64,000 nt of DNA from Physcomitrium patens (taxonomy: Eukaryota; Streptophyta; Bryopsida; Funariales; Funariaceae). A program made the translations under genes and the position numbers. Below the pieces are notes generated by a model, which worked only from the letters and a program-made list of their open reading frames with translations, did not search any database and had not been told where the DNA came from. Below are positions 35,838-47,636 of the stretch, one piece after another (positions within the stretch are counted from its first letter, which is position 1; every line of letters begins with the position of its first letter). The DNA lies in assembly GCF_000002425.4 (NCBI RefSeq), contig NC_037269.1, forward strand, positions 11,132,469 through 11,196,468, in the 5' to 3' direction.

Positions 35838-37432
35838 TGTCGTGTTGTAACATGACTATATGGTGAAAGATGATAATATGGATATTATTATAGAAGAGCC
35901 AAGTTAAAAGATAAAGTAGAAAAATATGGATAAAAGATAAGAAGGTAGTAAAATTTTTAGGCCTTTTTAGAAAAGTGACTTCTAATTATTTTATAGAGCC
36001 TTAAGAAGGCAAAAAAAAAAATAGATTGGAAAAATAAATGATATAGGAATCTTTAAAAAAAATTTAAGAATAAATTCTAATAAAAATCACTTAGAAAAAC
36101 TAAATATTGATGCTTAGAGAGGGCCGATTATGAACCAGGGTCGAAATCAAACCATGAGGCATAAAACCAAGCCTCGACAAGGATTCTAAGGTTCTTTTAT
36201 AGATCAAAGAATGGAATTTGATAGAAAACTAGACAAAATTTTTATAAGTATTAATTTTGTATGATTTAGATTTGTAATGACTTTGTAAGGGCTTTACAAA
36301 GTTAAGTTTGTTTTGGATGACTTGGATATTTGTGAAATAAAATAAGATTAATGTTTTGAGCAATTTTGAGAGTTTTGTAATAGATCTATAAGTAAAATTT
36401 TGTGGATTAATGGTCATAGTTGTGCTTAATATGTGTTATAAATTTTAGCTTAATCTAATAGTTGAATTGAGGATTATTGAGTTTTAAGTGGATCAAGGTC
36501 TCAAAAAATATAATTTTAGGTCTAGTGAGGATTTTTAAGATTTCTTGTAATTTCTTAATTGGATTGGAGTGAAATTTATGTGAAAGGATAGTAGACTTGT
36601 TTTACTATATATATGAGAATTTTGAAATCAATCGAATAGTGAAAAGAGGAGACATTGGCTTTGGGAGATTGGCATTAAGATCAAAAAATGAGGCCAGTTA
36701 ATACCTGAGTATGTTTTTGAAATTATCGTCTATTTGGTAATTTTGATCCTTTTTAATCTTTTTTTTGCTTGTTATTAACTTAATTATCAAGGAACGTGAA
36801 AATTTTGAGTTAAAATCAATGATTTATTTATTAATTATTGAGGTTTAAATCTGTTGTAGGAATTACTTGAGATTGGTTAGGGTTTGGTTTAGAGTTTAGG
36901 ATTTGGTTAGGATTTGATTTAGGATGAGGATTTGATTAGGATTTGATTTAGAATTTAGGATTTGGTTAGGTTTTGATTTAGGATTTAGGATTCATTTAGG
37001 TTTTGATTTAGGATTTAGGATTTGATTAGGATTTGATTAGAATTTAATTTAGGATTAGGATTTAATTAAGAGTTGATTTAGGAATTAAGATTTATTTAGG
37101 ATTTATTTAAAATTTAAGATTTAGTTATTTTTGGCCTAAATTTTGATTGAGGTCCAATAGGATTTTAACTAGGATTAAATTAAGATTGGATTGAGATTTA
37201 TTTGAGATATATTTGTGATCATTCTAATATTTTTTTAAGATTTTTTATTATTTCTTTGTAATTCTTTTAAGATTTATTTGAATTGATTAAAGCTTGCTTA
37301 GTATTATTATGGTTTAATTAGAGTTTAATTAGTATTCTATTAGAGTTACGATTTTGTTGTTGCAATTTCCATTCTTTCTTCCACAGCTAGGTGCTTGGAG
37401 CATTCTAAAGCAAGACTTCATATAATATAATA
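35838..37432 (+). repeat. A2 3' LTR (minisatellite type)
   Basis: It begins TGTCGTGTTGTAACATGACT and ends TTCATATAATATAATA, a decayed form of CATGTAATACGACA. Its body matches the A1 LTRs in reverse complement and the A4 and A5 LTRs directly. Confidence 0.8.
36880..37130. repeat. Telomere-like degenerate minisatellite in LTR
   Basis: Degenerate units of GGATTTGATTTA / GGATTTGGTTA type, with a few TTTAGGG-related heptamers (for example TTAGGGTTTGG near 36880). Shortest array of the set, about 250 bp. Confidence 0.8.
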
Positions 37433-38110
37433 GCGGTGGCTATTAGCAGATACATATTACAAAAGAAGATATAAAAAAGATAGTATTTTGTATGAACTAT
37501 AGACATTTTGAATGGCTTGTTTTTATCTTTTGGCTTCACCAATGCTCCAACATCCTTCATGGATCACATGAATAGATTGTTTTTGGACTTGTCTTCATCA
37601 ATGATATCCTAGTCTATAATAAAATCCCTAAAGAGTATGGACAATACTTATGAAGAGTATTGCGCCAACTATGAGGTAGTCGCTTCTATTACAAGCAATC
37701 AAAGTATAAACTTTGGAAATCAAAAGTCATTTTTTTAGGACATATAATGTCTTTGAAGGGCACGCATTTGAAACAAGATAAGATAAAAGTAGTAGAAGAT
37801 TGAGCAACTTTCAAGGATACTTTTGAAGTCTCCTTATTCTGAGGCCTTGCTGGATATTATCACCATTTTGTTTGGCAATTTGCACACATTGTTGTCTCAT
37901 TGATAAGCATATTGAAAAAAGATGTTCTATTTGAATAGAAATTGGAGTAGCAAAGCACCTTTGATAGGTTGAAGGAGGCACTTATTAGTGCTCTAATATT
38001 GCAACCATATAATCTCAACCTTCTATATACACTTGACATTGATACTTTCAATTTTGTTATTAGAAGGATCCTTCAACAAGACTTTAATAAGGGCCTTCAA
38101 TTCATGGCAT
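37433..38110 (+). pseudogene. Plus-strand family B copy, part 2: RT and RNase H start
   Basis: Continues part 1 with GGYxQIHITKEDIKK. It passes the catalytic box as VFINDILVYNK (FIDD with the second Asp position as Asn), then FLGHIMSLKGTHLKQDKI, AGYYHHFV and the RNase H entry GLQFMA. It is cut at 38110 by A3. Stops and frameshifts throughout. Confidence 0.75.
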
Positions 38111-39485
38111 TGTCGTGTTGTAACACGTCTATATGATGAAAATATAAATGAAGAAGATTTATTAATATTTAGTCATCTTGGGTGTTAGAAGGGGTGGCCA
38201 ATTCCAGTACAAATACTGAGAGGCGAGGTTCAGTCACCCCGTTATAGTCAGCCGGGGCATACTCACCAGTAACAAAATGCTTCGTTTGATTCGAATAATG
38301 GGAGTCAGCAGAAAGGAAAATGACCAATTCAACGATGAGTGAGCCTAGTTCAAAGAGCCAATTGGATCCAATTTCAGAAGACCTCGAATCCAAATCCTAT
38401 TACAGACCTCTTACCCAATATGAGACCTGACTTGGTCGGGCAATCCAATGTGGTCCGATTACGGGCTTCGATTTTGTTTCAGGTTGTTCCGATTCTTTGT
38501 ACCATTCTGGGAACGTCCTTTCAGTAAAAGGATCTCTTAAAGGTAAAAATGGGGGGGAGAAAGCTCCATCGGCTGTTTCAATTTGAGGAATCTAAGGTGG
38601 AAGAATAGGATCTTCTTAGGATTAAAGGAGAAGATAGGTTAAGAAATGAGGAGGGAAGAATCAGGGTTTTAAGGGTCGGAGAACTAGCTTCACATTAGAA
38701 AAAGACAGAGAGTTGGGGGTTTTTTTTTTCTTCATAGGGTTTTGGGAAGATTCAGGCAATCGTTGCTGAAAGTTAGTATTATATTGGTGAACTGGATTTT
38801 TTTTCCGAAAGAGAGAAAAGGCTAGTACTCTTGATTGTTGATGAAATAGGAGATACTTCTGTGGTTGAAATTCAGAGTTGTCTAGAAGGTTGAGTATGCT
38901 GAATGCATGCGTGGTTGTGTTAATCTGACTGTACGGATAGAAGATATCTGCCAATAGATTAAAGAGGTTTTGGGAGTTGGTAAATCGGGGGTTGTTTAGG
39001 ATTTCTATGATAATTGGGGACCTACCGACATGGATAAGAGGAATATCGACGAGCAGCCAAGGAACATCGATGCGGATTGCAACATAGCCTCACAACTTGT
39101 AAGCGGGGTTGAACTGGAACTTCTTGAGCATTCGAAAGGGCTTGCAGAGACACTAGCGATAGATGTTTCACAACAAGTCGGAAAGACAGATTGAAGATCA
39201 CAGCTTGCCGAAGTTCACAGTCTAGGATCAAGGTAATTAACGATAAAGATAAAATAAAAAATATAAAATAAATAAAATAAAATAAAAATAACAAAAGAGA
39301 TTGAAGTTATATAGGATCTCTAGGCATTTTATATTGGAATTAAGCTTTTACATTGCAATTCGATATAGATTGTATTTGGGTAGTCAAGAACACGATAGAC
39401 TGCTTGAGTACTAGCGAAACACCATACTACCTCCTACAGCCAGATGCCGGGCGCGTTCTCAAGCAAGATAGCACATAATACGACA
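38111..39485 (+). repeat. A3 5' LTR (third middle type)
   Basis: It starts TGTCGTGTTGTAACACGTCT and ends AGCACATAATACGACA. The 1375-bp body is unlike both the minisatellite type and the A2 5' LTR; it has a GC-richer segment at 38195-38480 and an AAATA-rich patch near 39250. Its last 580 bp recur at 43172-43753. Confidence 0.8.
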
Positions 39486-39489
39486 TAAG

Positions 39490-39509
39490 TGGTGAACCCG
39501 ACGTGAAAG
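39490..39509 (+). other. A3 primer binding site
   Basis: TGGTGAACCCGACGTGAAAG, four bases after the LTR. It is the clearest example in the window. The leading TGG pairs with the tRNA 3' CCA; I could not identify which tRNA. Confidence 0.75.
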
Positions 39510-39556
39510 CTTGAGGTGGAAGGTATTGGATTTTGTTTGATTTTATTTTCATTTTT

Positions 39557-41080
39557 ATGGAGAACGAAAATAAAAATTTTGAAGGATCTTTGGAAGGAGT
39601 TTCTGGTGGGGGTTCTTCTAAAGGATAAGGTATGTACATGGATCCGTCTATTGCTAGTATGTTTCAAGCCTTCTCATTATCAATACAACAACAACAAAGC
39701 AATGATCGAAAGGAAGCTTTGGCAACCAAAGCATTGCAAGCAGTGGTCAATAAAATTGATCAATTTGATGGAAGAAATATTTCAAGGTATTTAAGATGTT
39801 ATGTTCGTGAAATGGAATTAAATCGAGTTTTTGAGAAGAAAATGGTTGAATTATTTGGACTTGCCATGATACCGGAGATAAGAGACCATATTACATCGAT
39901 TACGGATTGTTATGGAAATTCATGGGAGGTTTTTTCACATGCATTGAAAGACGAATATTTCTTGGAAGATGTTGATCGCGTTACTGAGAAGTTGTTTCTG
40001 GAATGGATTGAATGGCCTAATAAGAATTTGCAAGCAACAGAGCTACTAAGGGAATTTGAGAGGCAGTACTCTCAATTATCAAAGGTAGAAAAATTGACAT
40101 TGGAGCCGAACAAAGTTGATCTATTTCTTCAAGCTGCTGATGGAGAATTGTAAGAGAAATTAGAACTCCTTCTTGAAGACAAAGAAGAAGATGAAGGATT
40201 GACAACAAAGTAGAAGAACATTGAAGATGCGGTGGGATTGCTTACAAAAAGAAAAAGGAGGAAGGATAGGAGCAATATTCCGAAAACAGTACAAGCACCC
40301 AAAGCTCCAGTATGTACAACACCACCAACAATGCCTACAGTTCAACCTTCGACATCCTTATCAAAGAAAGCAGATATGGGGATGGAAGAAATTATACGAG
40401 GAATGCGAGATCTTCAAATCAAATTGGCAAGACTTGAAGAAAATACTTCTACAAATAATTTGAAGAATGTTTCGAAACAAGGATATGTACAAAGATGCAT
40501 TTGGTGTGATGATGCTTCAAACACTAGAAAAGATTGTAATGAATTTAATAATATGATACGGCAAGGAATTATTTGCTGGAAAGATGGGAAGATAGCATTA
40601 AAAAATAGGGAAGATCTTCTTCAAACTAATTTTGGCAAGGGAGGAATGAGAGCATTGGTTCAAGATTACTTAAAAGAGCATGAAACAGCAGCACGAGAAA
40701 GTGCAAGTTATGGTACTAGAGTAGATGATGACCTTGGTGGAAGTACAGAAACTAGTGAGTTTTGGACTTGTGCCATTTCTACAATGCAAGAAGGGAAATT
40801 ACCTCGAGAAGCATTATTGAGGACTGCAGCTACAATACGAGGTGCAACAGGTTGGGAGGATCTTGTTAAGTCTCTTTCAGTTCATGCATATATTGCTAAG
40901 AGCCAACATGAAGCTTTGATGGAAGAAAAGAGACGAGGAAATTTTGATGATACGAGAAAAGGAAATTCTTCTAAGAGGCAAACTCGAGGAGACAAGGCTC
41001 GGGAGGCAGCTTCACAAGAATTGCCTGTAAAAGATACCTCAGCATCATTGAAAGAAAAAAACAAGGGAGACAAAAGATAA
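39557..41080 (+). pseudogene. A3 gag with zinc-knuckle-like segment
   Basis: The ATG at 39557 opens the frame, with stops at about 39626, 40151 and 40212. Capsid: MYMDPSIASMFQAFSLSIQQ, NKIDQFDGRNISRYLRCYV, WEVFSHALKDEYF and KLFLEWIEWP. After a basic spacer (TKRKRRKDRS) and a coiled-coil-like segment comes CIWCDDASNTRKDC at about 40496-40537, where the knuckle histidine is Asn; A4 keeps His. It then has a charged C-terminus. A frameshift near 41075 separates it from the protease region. It provides the particle shell in functional relatives. Confidence 0.75.
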
Positions 41081-41820
41081 GGGCAAATCAATTGCTTATA
41101 AACTACTTTCTAACATTGAAGCGGCAACAAATTTGAAAGGGGTGTTGGAAGAACATATATTAAATGGTAAGGTGGAATTCACATTGAAAGAAGTTTTGGA
41201 AATTACAAAGAAGGAGTTTCATGATGTTATCATTGACAGCATTAAGCGAAAGAGGTAATTAATGGGCAAAATTGGAATGAATCATGCTATTGATGCAAGA
41301 ATATATAAAGATGAAGAAGAGGTTGATATTGGTTACAAGCAACCAACAAATGAAAAGAATGGGTATAATCAATGAATATGTTTCGAAGATTGTAATGATA
41401 AGGAAATGAAAACTTTGAGCCATTATACTCGAAAGCATTGGATAAGGGCAACTACTGAGGCATTAGTGAAAGTAAGAGATATAGAAGAACCAATTGTTGC
41501 TTTAGTCGACCATGGTTCTGAAATAAATCTTATGTCTAAAGATCTTTATAAGAAGCAAAAATGGCCAATTGATATGGAACATGGATGGGCAATACGAGCA
41601 GCTAATAACACACGGGGCAAATTATATGGAGCTTGTCCAAATGTCAAAATTCAGATTGGGGATGTTGCGACAGAATAACATTTCTTTGTTCAAGATACAA
41701 CATCTTATCCGTTGATTTTAAGACAACCTTATATTACGGCAACACAGATGGAAACAAAAGTACTTGACGATAGTTCTGTTTATACAAGGGTATGTAGCGA
41801 AGATGGAAGGAAAGCTGTAT
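41081..41820 (+). pseudogene. A3 aspartic protease region
   Basis: The core lies at 41406-41678: ALVDHGSEINLMSKDLY has D-H-G-S at the active site (the common form is D-T/S-G), followed by GACPNVKIQIGDVATE and, after a stop, FFVQDTTSYPLILRQPYITA, the usual protease end. A4 has the same DHG motif. Upstream (41090-41400) is the charged gag-protease spacer. Confidence 0.7.
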
Positions 41821-41924
41821 AATTTCTAACAGTACCTCCTAACTATGAACAGAATCGAGATAGGTTGAGGGAGAAACCATTGCCAAAGATTATTGAAGGA
41901 TTTAAGGATTTTGGGGGAGTACCA

Positions 41925-42505
41925 CTATAAAGCGAGATTATGGAGGTACAAAAGAGGAGGTACTCTTGCGAGATGAAGGTGCCTTTGATGCGAGTTTTAT
42001 TGGTATTTTGGAGAATGGAAATATTATGTATAAAAAAGTTGATGATTTTAAAAGAAAAGAAAGAAAAAGATTATATAATATTGAAAGAGAATTATGCAAG
42101 TTAGGTATGTTGTAAGATGATGAGAGAATTTTAGGTATTTATGAAGAAAATGGACTGGAAGATTCATTGGAATTGATTACATCTATTGAATTAGGAGATA
42201 ATGATAAGATTGTTGAGATTCATTCAAAAGAGGTTTATACCATATTTGAATCTTTTCAAGTACCAGAATTCACTGTAGAGACGAGATATAAAATGGCAGA
42301 TAAGAAGGTAAAGCCTGTTGCCGGACCATTACCAGAAGATTCTAACGAACAAATGGGAGAAGCATCAAAAGAAGCAAGTTTAAGAGATCCAATGAGTATT
42401 GAACATCAGTTTACTAAAGAGACTTTTGAAGAATTGAAGATTGGTTCTGATGGTTTTTTATTGCCGAAGGAAATTACTTGCTTCAAAAAGATGTTGGTTA
42501 AATAA
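41925..42505 (+). pseudogene. A3 protease-RT linker
   Basis: Begins RDYGGTKEEVLLRDEGAFDA and includes an open stretch at 42167-42505 ending FEELKIGSDGFLLPKEITCF. The same linker, shortened, is found in A1 and A2, and a decayed form in A4 (57170-57800). No enzyme motif is visible; it probably belongs to the RT N-terminal connection. Confidence 0.6.
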
Positions 42506-43105
42506 GGTAGATTGTTTACCTTCGAATCTTATGAAATTGGATGCGTGGATCCAAATATTATAACACCTATAGTTATCTTCACTATATCGCATGTACCTTG
42601 GAATCTAAGACCGATTCCAGTACCGAGGGCACATTTACCTAAATTGGTGGAACTATTAAAAGAAAAGATGAAGATGAAAATATTGGAACCCTCATTTGCG
42701 CCATATTCTAGTCGATGATTTATGGTACCTAAGAAGAATGGGTCACTATGTTTTATTCAAGATATGCAACCCATGAATGTAGTAACTATCAGAAATGTAA
42801 GAATTGGACCTATTATGGATGAATTTGCTGAGGCGTTTGTAGGAAGGGCGATCTATTCAATGGATGACTTGTATTCAGGTTATGATCAATTTCAACTTGT
42901 CAAAGGAAGTAGAGATATGACAACGATGAGGACACTACTTGGATTGGTTAGAATGTGCACTCTTCCTCAAGGCACGACCAACTCAGTTGCGCATATGATG
43001 AATGGAATGAATAAGATATTGAGAGATTTTATTCCGGAGAAGACTATGTCTTTTCTGGATGATGTTCCTATAAAAAGATGCAGGGAAGAGAGTGAAATTG
43101 TTTAA
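42506..43105 (+). pseudogene. A3 reverse transcriptase with FLDD motif
   Basis: Palm and fingers are readable: VPRAHLPKLVELLKEKMKMK, then MVPKKNGSLCFIQDMQPMN, IYSMDDLYSGYDQFQLVKGS, RDMTTMRTLLGLVRMCTLPQ, TNSVAHMMNGMNKILRDF and the catalytic box MSFLDDVPIK near 43047-43076. The motif FLDDVPIKG and the SRDxTT...LGL.R...LPQG pattern differ from the YxDDILIYS of normal plant Gypsy elements and recall a lineage I know mainly from fungal genomes. A stop at 42718 and another at 42503 interrupt it. It ends abruptly at the deletion before the 3' LTR. Confidence 0.8.
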
Positions 43106-43171
43106 AAGGATATGCAGAAATAAATATAGAAGACCTTAATGAAGACATAGATATTCCCCAGTAAGAAGATA

Positions 43172-43753
43172 AAATTGTGTGGTTGTATTAATCTAACTGT
43201 ACGGATAGAGGATATCTGCCAACAGTTTAAAGAGGTTTTGGGAGTTGGCAAATCGGGGGTTGTTTAGGGTTTCTGTCATAACTAGGGACCTACCGACATG
43301 GATAAGAGGAATATCGGTGAGCGGCCAAGGAACATCAGTGCGGATTGCAGCATAGCCTCACAATCTGTAAGCGAGGTTGAACTGGAACTTCTTGAGCATT
43401 CGAAAGGGCTTGCAGAGACACTAGCGATAGATGTTTCACAACAAGTCGGAAGGACAAATTGAGGATCACAGCTTGTCAAAGTTCAGAGTCTATGATTAAG
43501 ATAATTAACGATAAAGATAAAATAAAAAATAAAAAATAAATAAAATAAAATAAAAATAACAAAAGAGATTGAAGTTATATAGGGTCTCTAGGCGTTTTAT
43601 ATTGGAATTAAGGTTTTACATTGCAATCTGATATAGATTGTATTTGGATAGTCAAGAACACGATAGACTGCTTGAGTACTAGCGAAACACCATACTACCT
43701 CCTACAGCCAGATGCCTGGCGTGTTCTCAAACAAGATAGCATATAATATGACA
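43172..43753 (+). repeat. A3 3' LTR, truncated
   Basis: Matches 38905-39485 closely (for example CTGTACGGATAGAGGATATC and CACTAGCGATAGATGTTTC) and ends ATATAATATGACA. Its first ~800 bp were removed with the 3' part of pol. Confidence 0.85.
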
Positions 43754-44630
43754 GCGTACCAATCACGCAAGCTCTAAAGGACAGAGCATAATTACTTTGC
43801 ATGTAATTGAAAGCAATTAGCAATTATACATGCTATAAAAATGTGGTAATACTATATGTTGAAAAAGCCAGTGATACTTCGAATTGGCCATCGATCTCTA
43901 TTATACAATTTGTATCTAGAAAATATGAAATCATAATATCATCATTGAAAAAAATAGTTATAGTTTTTTAACATTCAACTTGAATGTAAGTAAGTGGGGC
44001 AATATTTTATTATGAATAATTTATTATGAAAACTAGACTTAAAAGTCAAATTGAAGAATAAGATATAAGTTGTTATGATTAATAGTGTCATTTCAAATCT
44101 AACCAAAGAGGCAAGATGAAAAGAAGCTATACATTAAGATACTTATTTCAAGATAATTAGTAATTGGTTGAAGGTGGGCAATGTATTGTATCAATATTAT
44201 AATCTTAATGATGGCTTGTTCTATTTCAAGAAGTAGATTTATATACTTGATAATGCTATATTTTAGACATGCATACTTCAAGAAAGACATAACATTCCAA
44301 TATTTGGACATCTAGGGTATAAGAAGACTCTAGAGCAAATTTCAAGCACGTGATTTTGGATAGGATTGGATTGTGATGTTTAAACTTTTGTATACTCTTA
44401 TAAGTCATGTCAATGTATTAAAGCATATAATTTGGCATCACTTGGACTATTGCAACCAATTCTACTATATACGACATGTTAGAAGCAAGTGACCATAGAC
44501 CTCATTATGTGTTTGTTGCAAATGCCTCATAATCACACTGCAATTGCGGTCTTTTTAGACCAACTCTTGAAGCAACTTCACTTTAGCTATGATATAATCT
44601 AATATTAATGCCTTAGCATTTGTATGGTAT
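43754..44630 (+). pseudogene. Plus-strand family B copy, part 3: RNase H to integrase
   Basis: YQSRKL.RTEHNYFACN continues RNase H directly from the GLQFMA of part 2. Integrase zinc-finger residues follow (ERHNIPIFGHLGYKKTLEQI), then the core entry QVTIDLIMCLLQMPHNHTAI. It is cut near 44630 by A4 in the FVDS-like segment before the second catalytic Asp. Many stops. Confidence 0.7.
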
Positions 44631-44978
44631 TGTGATGTAATATAGCTAATATGTAAAAGAGTATAGAAACTATTATATTATAGAAGATCTTAATTCAAAA
44701 TATTATAAGAAATTATCTTAGAAATATAGATAATAGTAAAAAAGATACTAAAATTAAAAGTACTAATATTGCCTTTTGATAAATTAACTTTTATTTATGT
44801 TGAAGGACTATAAATAAGACAAAATAAAGTAAATTAGAAAATTAAATAATAAAGACATATATAAGAGGAAATTAAGAATAGATTTTAGCAAAATTTACCT
44901 CAAGAAGTCAAGAATTGATACTTGAAGAGGACCAATTGTCAACCTAGGTTGAAATCAAATCCTAAGGCACAAAACCAT
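44631..44978 (+). repeat. A4 5' LTR, piece 1
   Basis: TGTGATGTAATATAGCTAATATG is a decayed family-A LTR start. The segment at 44893-44975 matches the 3' LTR start at 60258-60355. It is cut by A5 after AAAACCAT. Confidence 0.7.
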
Positions 44979-46955
44979 TGTCGTGTTGTAACACGACTAT
45001 ATGGTAAAAGATAATAATATGGGTCTTATTATAGAAGAACAAAATTAAAAGATAAAATAGAAAAATATGGATAAGAGATAGGAAGATAATAAAACTTTTA
45101 ATAGTAATATTGCCTTTTTTTAAAAGTGACTTCTACTTCTTTTGTAGGACCATAAATAAGACAAAATAAAGTAGATTGGAAAAATAAATAATAAAGACAT
45201 CTTTATAAAGAAATTAAGAATAAATTCTAACAAAAATTACCTAAAAAAACTAGATATTGATACCCAAAGAGGGCCAGTTATGAACCAGGGTCGAAATCAA
45301 TTCCTAAGGCACAAAATCAAGCCTTGACAATGATTTTGGAGATTCTTTGGCAGATCAGAGATTGGGATTAGAGAGTAAACTTAATAGAGTATGAATAAGC
45401 ATTGATTTGGAGTGATTTGGATTTGTATTGACTTTGTAAGAGCTTTACAATGTCAAGGTTTGTTTTAGGTGATTCTCAATTTGTAAAATAAAATGGGAGA
45501 TACTTTTTGGAGAATTTTGTAAGTTTGGCAATAGATCTATGAGTGAAATTTTGAAGATTTGTAGATTTATATGTATTTAATATATATTGTGAGTTTGAGC
45601 TTGATTGAAAGGTTGAATCGATGATTATTGAGGTTAAAGTTGGGATCTCAGAAAGTAGAATTTTAGGTTAAGTGAGGGTTTCTAAGTTTTCTTGCAATCT
45701 ATCAAATGGATTGAAGTGAGAATTGTGTATGTGAGTAGTAGACTTATTTTCCTAAATTTGTAAAAAATTTGAGATTAATTGAATAATTTGATAAGGAGAT
45801 ATTGGGGCTGGAAATTTAACATTAAGATTGGAGAAGGAAACTGACTAACATCCGAGCAAATATTAGGGTTGATCTTTTTTTTGGTAGATTCGATCTTCTT
45901 CAAAAATTCTATGTTTGTTGTCAATTTAATTATTAAGAGATATGAAAATTTTGAGTTAAAATCAAAAGTTCATTCATTAGTTATTGAAGTTTAAATCTAC
46001 TCTAGAAATTACTTAGAATTATTTAGGATTTGATTAGGATATATTTAGAAATTAATTAGGATTTGATTAAGATTTGTTTAGAATTTGGTTAAAGTTTGTT
46101 TAGGATTTGATTAAGATTTGATTAGGATTTATTTAGGATTTAATTAGGATTTATTTAGGATTTGCTTAGGATTTAATTAGGATTTGATTAGGATTTAATT
46201 AAGATTTGTAAGGATTTTATTAGGATTTATTTAGGATTTGATTAAGATTTGAGTAGTATTTGTTTAGAATTCGATTAAGATTTATTTGAAATATGATTAG
46301 GATTTGACTAGGATTTGACTAAGATTGCCTCAGATTTGGTTAGAACTTATTTAGGGTTTGTTTAGAATTTAATTAAGATTTTATTAAGGTTTATTTAGAA
46401 TTTTTTTGGATTTTGATTAAAATTTGATTAGAGTTTGATTAAGATTTGGTTAGGATTTAATTAGGATTTATCTTGAATTTATTTAAAATATGATTAGGGC
46501 TTATTTAGGATTTTTTTAGATAATTACTAGGATTTTATTAGGATTTGTTTAAGATTTGTCTAAAATTTGGTTAGGACCATTTAAGGTTTGACTAAGGTTT
46601 GACTAAGGTTTGATTAGAGTTTGACCAAGGTTTGATTAAGTTTTAACTAAGATATAATTTACATGTTATTTTAATATTTTATTAAGATTCTTATTTTAGC
46701 ATATTTTTTTTGAATTTCTATGTTATTTCTTTATGAATTCTTAAAAAGATTTCTAAAAATTCTTTATATTTCTTATATGATTTTTTTAAAATTTTAATTA
46801 AATTTTCTTGATATTTGATTATATTTGCTAATCTTTAATTATAATTTAATTAAATTTCTATTAGAATTGTTAGGATTTTTTGTTACAATTTTCTTCAAAT
46901 CTTCCGCAACCAAGTATCTAATGCATTCTCAAGCCAAATGCCATGTAATACAACA
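44979..46955 (+). repeat. Solo family A LTR A5 (minisatellite type)
   Basis: It starts with TGTCGTGTTGTAACACGACT, the best-preserved LTR start in the window, and ends CATGTAATACAACA. Nothing internal is attached and host LTR sequence resumes at once, so it is a solo LTR left by recombination. ACCAT on the left and CACAT on the right are compatible with a decayed 5-bp duplication. Confidence 0.8.
46010..46660. repeat. Telomere-like degenerate minisatellite in LTR
   Basis: About 650 bp of TTAGGATTTGAT / TTAAGATTTGTT units of 11-14 bp. More diverged from the telomere heptamer than the A1 arrays. Confidence 0.8.
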
Positions 46956-47636
46956 TCACATACCTATAGCAACTCTAAGGTTCTTTTGGAAATTAAAGAA
47001 AAGGAATTTGATAGTAGACTTGATAAGATTTCTATGAGCATTGGTTTTATATGATTTGGATTTGTAATGACTTTATAAGAGCTTTACAAAGTCAAGATTG
47101 TTTTGGATGACTCAAGTTTTTGGAAAATAAAATAGGATTGACGTTTTAAAAAATTTCAAGAGTTTTGCAAAAGATCTTTGAATAAAATTTTATACATTAA
47201 TGGTTATAGTTGTGTTTAATATGTATTTTAAATTTTAACTTGATCTAATAATTGTATTAAAGATTGTTGAGGTTTAAGTGGATCAAGATCTCAAAAAGTA
47301 GAATTTTAGATCTAATGAGGATTTCTAATATTTTTTAGAATCTACCAATTGGATTGGAGTGAAAATTATATGTATTGGATAGTAGACTTGTTTTCTTGCA
47401 TATATTAGAATTTTGAAATCAATTAAATAGTACAAAAAGGTGATGTTAGCACTGGAAGATCAGCATCAAGATTGGAGAAGAAAGTTGGCCAACATCTGAG
47501 CACATTTTAGGATTTTTCTTCTATTTGATAAATGCGATTGTCTTCAAATTCATTTTACTTATTTGTAATTAAGAGATTGAAAGGTGTATAAAATTTTAAA
47601 TAAAAGCAATGGTTTAATCAAAAGATATTGAGGTTT
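46956..47636 (+). repeat. A4 5' LTR, piece 2
   Basis: Starts with TACCTATAGCAACTCTAAGG after the A5 end and matches the 3' LTR at about 60360-61023. It is cut by the D element at GATATTGAGGTT; the 3' LTR shows the uninterrupted form GATATTAAGGTTCTAAAG. Confidence 0.8.

Larger units (their letters stand above)
31651..37432 (+). mobile_element. Non-autonomous family A LTR element A2
   Basis: Inserted in the RT of the plus-strand B copy; GCGG flanks both sides (31647-31650 and 37433-37436). It has a PBS, gag, a Tyr/Glu-rich frame, a pol-linker scrap and a polypurine tract, but no protease, RT or integrase. Its two LTRs (31651-32966 and 35838-37432) share only their ends; the 5' one lacks the telomere-like minisatellite of the 3' one. 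This is not expected from ordinary reverse transcription. Confidence 0.8.
38111..43753 (+). mobile_element. Family A element A3, deleted at its 3' end
   Basis: Inserted into RNase H of the plus-strand B copy; flanks GGCAT (38106-38110) and AGCGT around 43753-43757 allow a diverged 5-bp duplication. It carries LTR, PBS, gag with zinc knuckle, protease, linker and RT. RNase H, integrase and most of the 3' LTR are gone: RT is followed by only the last ~580 bp of LTR. Composition is less AT-rich than its neighbours and frames are longer, so it is probably the least decayed family-A copy. Confidence 0.8.
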
